From: Amaranthus tricolor
Lineage: Eukaryota > Streptophyta > Magnoliopsida > Caryophyllales > Amaranthaceae
DNA length: 64,000 nt
Reading direction: 5' to 3'
Assembly: GCF_026212465.1 (NCBI RefSeq)
Contig: NC_080061.1
Coordinates: 24,121,295 to 24,185,294 of the forward strand
The position numbers and the translations under genes were made by a program. The notes beneath the pieces were generated by a model. That model saw nothing but the letters and a program-made list of their open reading frames with translations. It did no database searches and was not told the DNA's origin. Below are positions 49,101-58,103 of this stretch, one piece after another; position 1 is the stretch's first letter; each line of letters opens with the position of its first letter.

Positions 49101-51601
49101 GCTATTTTTCTAAAAATTCTTTGAGCAAATAATTTTGGTAGTCCTGATATAAAATTTTCTTTCCAAAAACTTTGATTGCAATCTTGTCTTTGTAAAACAT
49201 AACTAAAGAAGGTATCTTTATACCATCTATAGTCACTTAATGTTGGGCAACGTAAATTTTGTAAAATCGTTTCTCCAGAAGAAAGAGTTTGAGTAGGGTT
49301 ACCGACAAAATGAAAGGCAATAACTATGATTAAGAAATCACAGCAGTCAGATTTTTGAAATACATTTCCTTGATCATCCATGATGTCAGTAACGTGATTC
49401 AAAATTTCTAATCTGTCTTGTAAAGTGAGAAGATTATCCCACCAGTTTTTTAATTGCCCAGTAAAACCTGATATAATAAAACCAAAAATTATTTGTTCAT
49501 CCAAAGGTTTTGCCTTGTAAGCTACAATAGCCATTCCCATATTTTGAAGAGTATTAAGAATTTCATAATCAGATTTTCCATCTATGTTCCATTCATGGAT
49601 CATATCTGGGGAAAAGGATTTGGAGGTAAATGTAGACCTTTCTTCATATTGAAGATCAACAGGAGTAGGCCTAGGATAATAGTTTTTTGTAGGGATATTC
49701 TTCCAAGATGATCGTATTTTATTAATTTGATGAGGATCATTATCAGATTCTTGAAATTGCTTTGCAACTTTTGAAATGATTAAAGACTCAGAATTTTCTT
49801 CATCAGAAGATATCTCTGAACTTTGATATTTACTCAAAACCTTAATATGACTTGGACTATCTGCTAATTTTTGTAAAGATTTTTGAATTTTATCTAACAC
49901 TGCAGAATTAGAGTTAGAAGAAGTAAAACCATTTTTTGGAAACATTTGAGTCATAGGTATAGTTAATCCTGGTGGTTTGAAATGCGGTGCAGAAACCTTA
50001 TTAGATCCTAATGATGCAATCGTATTAGGGGCTATGGATCTAGAGGTTTCTTTTTGTAAATTATCAACCTTATTTGAAAGTTGATCTACTTGTGTAGCAA
50101 CGGTATGAAGGATTTGATTTGTAAAATTATTTTGATGATAAATTTTAATGATGTCTTCTACATTTGGAGTTTTATCTGTTTGATCTACTCTTCCTTCTTT
50201 AAAAGGACTAGCCTTTATTTCACGGTCATAATAGGGAAAAGTAATATTTTGTAATGGTGGATGAACTGAACTAATTGTTTGTCCATCCTTCAAAACCCAA
50301 TTTTTTTGAAGTTTGGTTTGTACAAATATGTGATTTTGAGAATATGGATTAGCAATACCTTGTTTTTCACAAAACAATAAAAACCATGTAAAAAACGGGA
50401 TATTAATTTGAATAGTATTCATATCTTTATACCATACATCTCTTATTGAGTCTTTAAAGGAGCGAGAAAAAGATCTAAACCAATCTCGATGTTCAGCATT
50501 GTGAGAGGAATTAAATTCATTTCTTAGATAGTTTTTATCTATTTCAAAATCTTTAGTAATTGTATTGATAGAGTCAAAATTTTGCATATCAGACATTGTG
50601 GGAGATGCAGGTCTAGATGAAGAGATTTGAGAAGTTTGAGAAGCATTTGCTTCATATTCAGGAATAGGAGATTTATATCTGACTTTGATTGGTTCAGAAA
50701 TGACTGAAGTTGTTTTTTGAGGAAAAGAAAAAGATCTTCGTGGATAGTTGGAAGAAGAAGTACAAGGAGAACTAGATAATTCTCTCATAGACCCAAACCT
50801 TATAAGAACTTTATTTTCGTCTTCCTCAATGCATTCTATTTCTTGTCTTATGTTTCTAGGAGGCATTGGATTTGAGAATTGAAATGTCTCAGGAATAGAA
50901 ATTTGATCCCATCTCAAGGTTTTTGCTGTAGAAACTATTGATTTAGTATTCTCAGCATGAACCTCTATAAAAATAGTTTCTTCTTTTGAAGAAGCCTCAT
51001 GTATGAATTTTGGATTAACTGTGGAATTCATTAATCTAAAATAAACACGGAAAACAATTGCAAAATTTCTAGCAAACTCTTTAAATTTATTATTTAAAAT
51101 TTGAATATCTAAAATTAATGAAGATAAGATTAATGGGTCTTGAAGATCTACTGTAAAGTTTGGAAAACAATTGAAATATATTGGGCCATTACAGATATTA
51201 GTTTGAATCATAGCCAAAACAGAATCTTTATAATTATTAAGTCGATCGTCTCTGAGAGCTAGGAAAATTGGACAATCAACTCCTTTATGAACTAATGGTT
51301 TTATTCCTATTTGAACAAGGCCAAAATGAATGAGTCTAAATCTGTGTTTGAGATAAGCTTTAATGCTGGATTCTGAAAGTAAATGCATAGTTTCAGATTC
51401 TTTTTGAATGCTTCTAGTCTCTTCATGAGTTTTGATGCTAAATGCAGTCTTAAAATCAGTAATGCCTATATGATAAATTTTTGTAAGATTTTCTTTTGGA
51501 ATTTCCCAATTTGAAAAGTTCTTTTCTATATGAACTTCACTACTTTGAATTATATTATTAGGTGATCCTAAACTAATAGCTTTCCTTAACCAGTTTGCCA
51601 T
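46061..51601 (-). CDS. Pararetrovirus ORF1 polyprotein (unit 2)
   Basis: 1,846 residues from the ATG at 51601; same domain order as unit 1, all motifs present (CCHC finger, DSGAD, YIDD, TDAS). I found three differences from unit 1, all changing a residue: F90L in the movement domain (codon at 51334-51332), K816N in the coat region (codon at 49156-49154) and T988I after the zinc finger (codon at 48640-48638). At the last two the plus-strand and inverted copies elsewhere agree with unit 1, so the unit 2 states are probably derived. No change touches a catalytic residue. The upstream intergenic region is complete only as far as 52128. Confidence 0.94.
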   Translation of the reverse strand: MANWLRKAISLGSPNNIIQSSEVHIEKNFSNWEIPKENLTKIYHIGITDFKTAFSIKTHEETRSIQKESETMHLLSESSIKAYLKHRFRLIHFGLVQIGIKPLVHKGVDCPIFLALRDDRLNNYKDSVLAMIQTNICNGPIYFNCFPNFTVDLQDPLILSSLILDIQILNNKFKEFARNFAIVFRVYFRLMNSTVNPKFIHEASSKEETIFIEVHAENTKSIVSTAKTLRWDQISIPETFQFSNPMPPRNIRQEIECIEEDENKVLIRFGSMRELSSSPCTSSSNYPRRSFSFPQKTTSVISEPIKVRYKSPIPEYEANASQTSQISSSRPASPTMSDMQNFDSINTITKDFEIDKNYLRNEFNSSHNAEHRDWFRSFSRSFKDSIRDVWYKDMNTIQINIPFFTWFLLFCEKQGIANPYSQNHIFVQTKLQKNWVLKDGQTISSVHPPLQNITFPYYDREIKASPFKEGRVDQTDKTPNVEDIIKIYHQNNFTNQILHTVATQVDQLSNKVDNLQKETSRSIAPNTIASLGSNKVSAPHFKPPGLTIPMTQMFPKNGFTSSNSNSAVLDKIQKSLQKLADSPSHIKVLSKYQSSEISSDEENSESLIISKVAKQFQESDNDPHQINKIRSSWKNIPTKNYYPRPTPVDLQYEERSTFTSKSFSPDMIHEWNIDGKSDYEILNTLQNMGMAIVAYKAKPLDEQIIFGFIISGFTGQLKNWWDNLLTLQDRLEILNHVTDIMDDQGNVFQKSDCCDFLIIVIAFHFVGNPTQTLSSGETILQNLRCPTLSDYRWYKDTFFSYVLQRQDCNQSFWKENFISGLPKLFAQRIFRKIAEHDTDKEQALNNTTYGGLFAFIKKEGLSLCEELKLQAKYTSEKKQSRKEIGCFCEAFGMEAIRAPSTKKKIKKQFSKFSKDKNKNSYPSYYRKKRGKKNFGNFRKSNKAFKIFCYSCGKPGHKANACTTKKKIQELFINDSELGDKISKILLQIPESTSSSSSEKEDDEILQINDQTSDSESSISSSPIKCINVLTDKEKNVEFLFDLVDKIQDKEIKRETLLKLKTMVLGETSTSKNKESIPIPQIEPFNISKLLEKYSSKEMTSKLIPIKNQTLSVKDLQLEINKIKEDIISIKNSLKHLEIKDFELETKLSILENPIYKENLSLGKEKVNGDDDDFITVINKINFQKWYAPVTFQIGDFQKTYIALIDSGADQNCLREGLVPTKFYEKTKTRLYSANSSPMDIKYKISKGKIINENYSFTNTFIIINDIKEEIILGTPFLTQIYPFWVDDKGVHTKILGKQLSFPFLSPMLQKDINLLQNSSVIQSINLIKQKEFQISSLKEEISFQRIEEQLQQSKLQQKIFNLENIFKSKVCADIPNAFWDRKRHIVTLPYEKDFSEKNIPTKARPIQMNSEHLEFCKKEIQTLLDKKLITPSKSPWSCAAFYVMNAAEKERGVPRLVINYKPLNKVLQWIRYPIPNKRDLINRLYKAKIFSKFDMKSGFWQIQIAKEDRYKTAFTVPFGHYEWNVMPFGLKNAPSEFQHIMNDIFNQFSSFIIVYIDDVLIFSHDIDQHFKHLHIFLNTVEKNGLVVSATKMKLFQTKIRFLGHDIYKGTIKPITRSLEFAEKFPNEIKDKTQLQRFLGCLNYISDFFPKLRQICMPLFQRLQKNPPPWSEIHTKTIIELKQKIKSLPCLGIPDPSAFMIVETDASEIGYGGILKQRIDTKEQLVRFHSGLWLGPQKNYSTIKKEILSIVLCVSKFQDDLYNKKFLIRIDCKSAKEVLEKDVKNIVSKQIFARWQAILSVFDFQIEHIRGESNSLPDFLTREFLQGHHNAKEEESARKTQRVPEFR

Positions 51602-51786
51602 TAATAAATTAAATGTTGCATAAACTAAATATGACTGAATTGAATGGGAACAGTGGGACCACCTAACCGAGAACACCAAGACTTAAAATGGCTTACCAAC
51701 AACTTAATTAGGCTGACCAAGCACTTTACCAACACTCAATACAAATGCAATTTAATAAATGCACAATTAATCAATTTAATAACTTA

Positions 51787-51801
51787 CTGGCTCTGATACC
51801 A
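51787..51801 (-). promoter_or_regulatory. Primer binding site (initiator tRNA-Met), unit 2
   Basis: TGGTATCAGAGCCAG on the minus strand, 185 nt upstream of the unit 2 ORF1 ATG. Confidence 0.92.
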
Positions 51802-51967
51802 ATAGGGAGTACAGGATCGATAGAGAAAATAATTTAATAATTTTGTGGATATAAATCTTATTATATAATTGATAATAATAAGATAAGTAAAGAAAGTTAG
51901 ATTTATTTGAGATAAGACTTAAACAAAAGAAAATTACAGGATGCTCTCATCTTAGAGCTAGACACTT

Positions 51968-51975
51968 TATTTATA
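51968..51975 (-). promoter_or_regulatory. TATA box driving unit 2 (truncated promoter)
   Basis: TATAAATA on the minus strand, 150 bp from the inversion junction; the as-1-like repeats are absent upstream in this orientation. Confidence 0.65.
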
Positions 51976-52128
51976 CACAAAGGAAGAGATAAGGTGCAAT
52001 CTGCTCTTCCAATAAGAAATTAAAGAGAAATAGTACAAACATAATTATTAAAGTTACACTATAATACTGTAGAAGATGCTTTGAATTACTATTGAAGATG
52101 CTTTACTGTTGAAGATGCTTTGAATCAC

Positions 52129-52642
52129 AACTTTTGTTGCCAATTCAAATTATCAAGCTTATGAAACTCCAGTCATGTTTCATGCAGAATTTAAAATTCC
52201 ATGGATTCTATGTTGGAGTTACTGTCTCAAACAACACCTTCCACGTCCATATCCATATTCATTAATAAGAGAATTCAAAATTAAATGGTGGGACAAATTT
52301 ACCTTAGAAATTTGTTCAACAAAAAATGTTATCTCCTTTTTTCAAACCGGTATAAAAATGGAATACCAATCTCCATCAACCACCAACAAACCTTCACCCT
52401 CAAAAGCAACATCAAATTCAAACTCTCCTCAACACAATAAAAATCCCAAAGTAGAAAGTCCAAATTCAGAATCATTATCTAAAGTCCAGAAAGCTATTCT
52501 CAAAAAGATTCTTGAAGATCCACAATATGCAAAGAAAATATTATCAGAAGAATCCTCTGATGAGATTTTATCGGAGTTTTCAAATGAGTCTTATGATCCA
52601 ACATTTGGTGGCCCATTTGCTCAAGATCCATACGACTTTTAA
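52129..52642 (+). pseudogene. ORF2 C-terminal fragment
   Basis: Residues from about 265 to the normal stop of ORF2, in frame from the inversion junction (TTFVANSNYQ onward); 155 residues if started at the internal Met at 52175. It lacks the basic N-terminus and the aromatic block. Ends at the usual TAA and is followed by a normal intergenic region. A broken copy, not expected to be functional. Confidence 0.88.
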
Positions 52643-52659
52643 TATTGAGTTCACAAAAG

Positions 52660-52805
52660 TTCAATTCAAATGTTCAACGACTCAAATTAATTCATCCGGA
52701 AGCACAAACGTAAGCAATGACGAAATCAAAAGTATCATTCAAATGTTCAACAACTCAAATTAATTCATCCGGAAGCACAAACGTAAGCAATGACGAAATC
52801 AAAAG
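52660..52805 (+). repeat. 73-bp direct repeat pair with as-1-like cores (plus strand)
   Basis: ACGTAAGCAATGACG at 52708-52722 and 52781-52795, 73 bp apart; the second ends 213 bp before the TATA box. Confidence 0.7.
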
Positions 52806-53008
52806 CATCTCCAACAGTAATTCAAAGCATCTTCAACAGTAAAGCATCTCCAACAGTGATTCAAAGCATCTTCAACAGTAAAGCATCTTCAATAGTAATT
52901 CAAAGCATCTTCTACAGTATTATAGTGTAACTTTAATAATTATGTTTGTACTATTTCTCTTTAATTTCTTATTGGAAGAGCAGATTGCACCTTATCTCTT
53001 CCTTTGTG

Positions 53009-53016
53009 TATAAATA
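53009..53016 (+). promoter_or_regulatory. TATA box (plus strand)
   Basis: TATAAATA, 61 bp before AATAAA at 53077-53082 and 166 bp before the primer site. Confidence 0.7.
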
Positions 53017-53182
53017 AAGTGTCTAGCTCTAAGATGAGAGCATCCTGTAATTTTCTTTTGTTTAAGTCTTATCTCAAATAAATCTAACTTTCTTTACTTA
53101 TCTTATTATTATCAATTATATAATAAGATTTATATCCACAAAATTATTAAATTATTTTCTCTATCGATCCTGTACTCCCTAT

Positions 53183-53197
53183 TGGTATCAGAGCCAG
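53183..53197 (+). promoter_or_regulatory. Primer binding site (initiator tRNA-Met), plus strand
   Basis: TGGTATCAGAGCCAG, 15-nt complement of initiator tRNA-Met. It is the only primer site on the plus strand; the later intergenic regions at 59.9 and 62.8 kb are cut before theirs. Confidence 0.92.
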
Positions 53198-53209
53198 TAA
53201 GTTATTAAA

Positions 53210-53441
53210 TTGATCTACTTGTGTAGCAACTTAATTAGTCGCTAAATAGTTTAATAATTTTGTGAATATGAAGCAAATGGATAGGGTAGTTTGAAGATTT
53301 TTGGAGGTTGTTATTGTAGAATATAAACTATTGTAGAATATTGTAGAATATTGTAGAACATTTTTAGCAATAGTTCTACACAATTAACATTTACCAAAAA
53401 CATTTAAAATTTATATTCTACAATATAAATCTACTTGGGTA
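53210..53441. other. Mosaic junction filler between two viral segments
   Basis: It replaces the leader and ORF1 residues 1-293. It is made of short patches: TTGATCTACTTGTGTAGCAA(C) from ORF1 antisense (53210-53230); CAACTTAATTAGTC (53227-53240), the reverse complement of host 32812-32825; TTTAATAATTTTGTG from the intergenic region (53250-53264); a 17-bp ORF1 sense patch (53263-53279); and 33 bp of ORF2 antisense (53275-53307), most overlapping by 2-5 bp. The rest holds TTGTAGAATA repeats, a 15-bp inverted repeat (53313-53327 / 53410-53424) and more words shared with 32937-33039. No coding sense. Confidence 0.8.
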
Positions 53442-56400
53442 CCTCAAAAAACAACTTCAGTCATTTCTGAACCAATCAAAGTCAGATATAAATCTCCTAT
53501 TCCTGAATATGAAGCAAATGCTTCTCAAACTTCTCAAATCTCTTCATCTAGACCTGCATCTCCCACAATGTCTGATATGCAAAATTTTGACTCTATCAAT
53601 ACAATTACTAAAGATTTTGAAATAGATAAAAACTATCTAAGAAATGAATTTAATTCCTCTCACAATGCTGAACATCGAGATTGGTTTAGATCTTTTTCTC
53701 GCTCCTTTAAAGACTCAATAAGAGATGTATGGTATAAAGATATGAATACTATTCAAATTAATATCCCGTTTTTTACATGGTTTTTATTGTTTTGTGAAAA
53801 ACAAGGTATTGCTAATCCATATTCTCAAAATCACATATTTGTACAAACCAAACTTCAAAAAAATTGGGTTTTGAAGGATGGACAAACAATTAGTTCAGTT
53901 CATCCACCATTACAAAATATTACTTTTCCCTATTATGACCGTGAAATAAAGGCTAGTCCTTTTAAAGAAGGAAGAGTAGATCAAACAGATAAAACTCCAA
54001 ATGTAGAAGACATCATTAAAATTTATCATCAAAATAATTTTACAAATCAAATCCTTCATACCGTTGCTACACAAGTAGATCAACTTTCAAATAAGGTTGA
54101 TAATTTACAAAAAGAAACCTCTAGATCCATAGCCCCTAATACGATTGCATCATTAGGATCTAATAAGGTTTCTGCACCGCATTTCAAACCACCAGGATTA
54201 ACTATACCTATGACTCAAATGTTTCCAAAAAATGGTTTTACTTCTTCTAACTCTAATTCTGCAGTGTTAGATAAAATTCAAAAATCTTTACAAAAATTAG
54301 CAGATAGTCCAAGTCATATTAAGGTTTTGAGTAAATATCAAAGTTCAGAGATATCTTCTGATGAAGAAAATTCTGAGTCTTTAATCATTTCAAAAGTTGC
54401 AAAGCAATTTCAAGAATCTGATAATGATCCTCATCAAATTAATAAAATACGATCATCTTGGAAGAATATCCCTACAAAAAACTATTATCCTAGGCCTACT
54501 CCTGTTGATCTTCAATATGAAGAAAGGTCTACATTTACCTCCAAATCCTTTTCCCCAGATATGATCCATGAATGGAACATAGATGGAAAATCTGATTATG
54601 AAATTCTTAATACTCTTCAAAATATGGGAATGGCTATTGTAGCTTACAAGGCAAAACCTTTGGATGAACAAATAATTTTTGGTTTTATTATATCAGGTTT
54701 TACTGGGCAATTAAAAAACTGGTGGGATAATCTTCTCACTTTACAAGACAGATTAGAAATTTTGAATCACGTTACTGACATCATGGATGATCAAGGAAAT
54801 GTATTTCAAAAATCTGACTGCTGTGATTTCTTAATCATAGTTATTGCCTTTCATTTTGTCGGTAACCCTACTCAAACTCTTTCTTCTGGAGAAACGATTT
54901 TACAAAATTTACGTTGCCCAACATTAAGTGACTATAGATGGTATAAAGATACCTTCTTTAGTTATGTTTTACAAAGACAAGATTGCAATCAAAGTTTTTG
55001 GAAAGAAAAATTTATATCAGGACTACCAAAATTATTTGCTCAAAGAATTTTTAGAAAAATAGCTGAACATGATACAGATAAAGAACAAGCTCTTAATAAT
55101 ACTACTTATGGAGGACTTTTCGCTTTCATTAAAAAGGAAGGTCTTTCTTTATGTGAAGAACTCAAACTCCAAGCCAAATATACCTCTGAAAAGAAACAAT
55201 CTAGGAAAGAAATTGGATGTTTCTGTGAAGCATTTGGTATGGAAGCTATTAGAGCTCCCTCTACAAAAAAGAAAATTAAAAAACAATTTTCTAAATTTTC
55301 AAAAGATAAAAATAAAAATTCTTATCCTTCTTATTATCGAAAGAAACGAGGAAAGAAAAATTTCGGAAATTTCCGAAAATCAAACAAAGCTTTCAAAATC
55401 TTTTGTTATTCGTGTGGAAAACCTGGACATAAAGCAAATGCTTGTACCACAAAGAAAAAGATTCAAGAATTATTTATTAACGACTCTGAGCTAGGAGATA
55501 AAATATCCAAAATATTATTACAAACCCCTGAGTCTACTTCTTCTTCTTCTTCAGAAAAGGAAGATGACGAAATTTTACAAATTAATGATCAAACTTCTGA
55601 TTCTGAATCTTCGATTTCTTCCTCTCCTATCAAATGCATTAATGTTTTAACAGATAAAGAGAAAAATGTGGAATTTCTTTTTGATCTCGTTGACAAAATC
55701 CAAGATAAAGAGATCAAAAGAGAAACCCTTTTGAAACTCAAAACTATGGTTTTGGGTGAAACCTCTACCTCTAAAAACAAAGAAAGTATTCCAATTCCTC
55801 AAATTGAACCTTTCAATATTTCAAAATTATTAGAAAAATACTCTTCCAAAGAAATGACTTCTAAATTAATTCCTATTAAGAATCAAACTCTTTCGGTCAA
55901 AGATCTTCAACTTGAAATAAATAAAATCAAAGAAGACATCATTTCTATCAAAAATAGTTTGAAGCATTTAGAAATCAAAGATTTCGAACTTGAAACAAAA
56001 TTATCTATTTTAGAAAACCCCATCTATAAAGAAAATCTTTCTTTGGGAAAAGAGAAAGTTAATGGGGATGATGATGATTTTATCACTGTTATTAATAAAA
56101 TTAATTTTCAAAAATGGTATGCACCAGTTACTTTTCAAATTGGAGATTTTCAAAAAACCTATATTGCTTTAATTGATAGTGGAGCGGATCAAAATTGCTT
56201 AAGGGAAGGATTAGTCCCAACTAAATTTTATGAAAAAACAAAAACTCGGTTATATAGTGCAAATAGTTCACCCATGGATATTAAATATAAAATTTCAAAA
56301 GGAAAGATCATAAATGAAAATTATAGTTTTACTAATACTTTCATTATTATTAATGATATTAAGGAAGAAATAATATTAGGCACTCCCTTTTTAACACAAA

Positions 56401-58103
56401 TTTATCCTTTTTGGGTTGATGACAAAGGTGTTCATACAAAAATTTTAGGGAAACAATTATCATTTCCTTTTTTAAGTCCCATGTTACAAAAAGATATTAA
56501 TTTATTACAAAATTCTTCAGTAATACAAAGTATAAATTTAATAAAACAAAAAGAATTTCAAATTTCTTCTTTAAAAGAAGAAATTTCTTTTCAAAGGATT
56601 GAAGAACAATTACAACAATCAAAATTGCAACAAAAAATTTTTAATTTAGAAAATATTTTTAAATCAAAAGTTTGTGCTGATATTCCAAATGCCTTTTGGG
56701 ATAGAAAAAGGCATATTGTCACATTGCCATATGAAAAAGATTTCTCTGAAAAAAATATTCCTACAAAAGCTAGACCCATCCAAATGAATTCTGAGCATCT
56801 TGAATTCTGCAAGAAAGAAATTCAAACTCTTTTAGATAAAAAATTAATAACTCCATCCAAATCTCCTTGGAGCTGTGCAGCATTTTATGTTATGAATGCA
56901 GCAGAAAAAGAAAGAGGAGTTCCTAGATTAGTTATTAATTACAAACCTTTAAACAAAGTTCTTCAATGGATAAGATATCCAATCCCAAATAAAAGAGATT
57001 TAATTAATCGCTTATATAAAGCCAAAATATTTTCAAAATTTGATATGAAATCTGGTTTCTGGCAAATACAAATTGCTAAAGAAGATAGGTATAAAACTGC
57101 ATTCACGGTACCATTTGGACATTATGAGTGGAATGTAATGCCTTTTGGACTTAAAAATGCTCCTTCTGAATTTCAACATATAATGAATGATATTTTCAAT
57201 CAATTTTCTTCATTCATAATTGTTTATATAGATGATGTTTTAATTTTTTCTCATGATATTGATCAACATTTCAAACATTTACATATATTTCTAAACACTG
57301 TTGAAAAAAATGGTTTAGTAGTTTCTGCCACTAAAATGAAATTATTTCAAACAAAAATTAGATTTTTGGGACATGACATTTATAAAGGAACAATCAAGCC
57401 AATTACAAGGTCTTTAGAATTTGCAGAAAAATTCCCTAACGAAATTAAAGACAAAACCCAGTTACAAAGATTTTTGGGATGTCTAAATTATATATCAGAT
57501 TTTTTCCCAAAGCTCAGACAAATTTGCATGCCCCTCTTTCAAAGACTTCAAAAAAATCCGCCTCCCTGGTCAGAAATTCATACTAAGACTATTATTGAAT
57601 TAAAACAAAAAATCAAATCACTTCCATGTCTAGGCATTCCAGATCCATCTGCATTCATGATAGTAGAAACAGATGCATCAGAAATAGGATATGGTGGCAT
57701 ATTAAAACAAAGAATAGATACAAAAGAACAATTAGTTAGATTTCATTCAGGTCTCTGGCTCGGACCTCAAAAAAATTATTCTACCATTAAAAAGGAAATT
57801 TTATCTATAGTACTATGCGTTTCAAAATTTCAAGATGATCTTTACAACAAAAAATTTTTGATAAGGATCGACTGCAAATCTGCAAAAGAGGTTCTAGAAA
57901 AAGATGTCAAAAACATTGTTTCTAAACAAATTTTTGCAAGATGGCAAGCAATTTTATCAGTATTTGATTTTCAAATAGAGCATATAAGAGGCGAAAGTAA
58001 CTCTCTCCCTGATTTCTTAACCAGAGAATTTCTACAGGGACATCATAATGCCAAGGAAGAAGAATCAGCAAGAAAAACTCAAAGGGTTCCAGAGTTCAGA
58101 TGA
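53442..58103 (+). pseudogene. ORF1 polyprotein lacking movement domain (coat to RNase H kept)
   Basis: The frame enters at residue 294 and is open to the normal stop; the first ATG (53568, residue 336) gives 1,511 residues. The movement domain and the normal start are lost to the filler. Zinc finger, DSGAD, YIDD and TDAS are all present and the protein agrees with unit 1 at residues 816 and 988. A viral promoter and primer site lie 0.25-0.45 kb upstream, so the frame could be transcribed, but any product would be a shortened polyprotein from an internal ATG. I call it a truncated gene copy. Confidence 0.88.

Larger units (their letters stand above)
36689..52128 (-). mobile_element. Endogenous pararetrovirus, head-to-tail tandem array (two full units plus ends)
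   Basis: 15,440 bp with an exact period of 7,530 bp: every landmark of 36689-44218 recurs 7,530 bp to the right, and the first 380 bp recur a third time at 51749-52128. Gene order (movement, coat, protease, reverse transcriptase, RNase H, then ORF2), an initiator-tRNA-Met primer site and the absence of integrase and LTRs identify a Caulimoviridae provirus. Such genomes are circular DNA, and head-to-tail arrays with terminal redundancy are the usual endogenous form. One long ORF1 plus an overlapping ORF2 fits florendoviruses; a petuvirus relative is possible. Left boundary is copia-derived DNA at 36689; right boundary is an inversion junction at 52125-52128. No target-site duplication can be shown. 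Confidence 0.92.
51602..52128 (-). promoter_or_regulatory. Truncated intergenic region upstream of unit 2
   Basis: Leader, primer site, AATAAA (51907-51902), TATA box (51975-51968) and part of the AAGATGCTTT repeats are kept, but the sequence switches strand at 52125-52128, so the 73-bp as-1-like repeats normally upstream are missing in this orientation. Unit 2 therefore has a core promoter without its usual enhancer-like pair; another pair lies beyond the junction in opposite orientation (52660-52805). Confidence 0.8.
52643..53209 (+). promoter_or_regulatory. Intergenic region on plus strand, ending in filler
   Basis: Complete promoter region: 73-bp repeats, AAGCATCTTC / CAACAGTA short repeats (about 52803-52920), TATA box, AATAAA at 53077-53082 and the primer site, then 12 further leader bases before the sequence departs from the virus at about 53214. 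The promoter points right, into the filler and the 5'-truncated ORF1. With the TATA box at 51975-51968 it makes a divergent pair. Confidence 0.82.

Noticed and set aside
36689..52128. LTR retrotransposon of the gypsy type
   Set aside because: There is no integrase, no LTR pair and no polypurine tract followed by an LTR; a 30K-type movement domain and tandem circular permutation point to a pararetrovirus.
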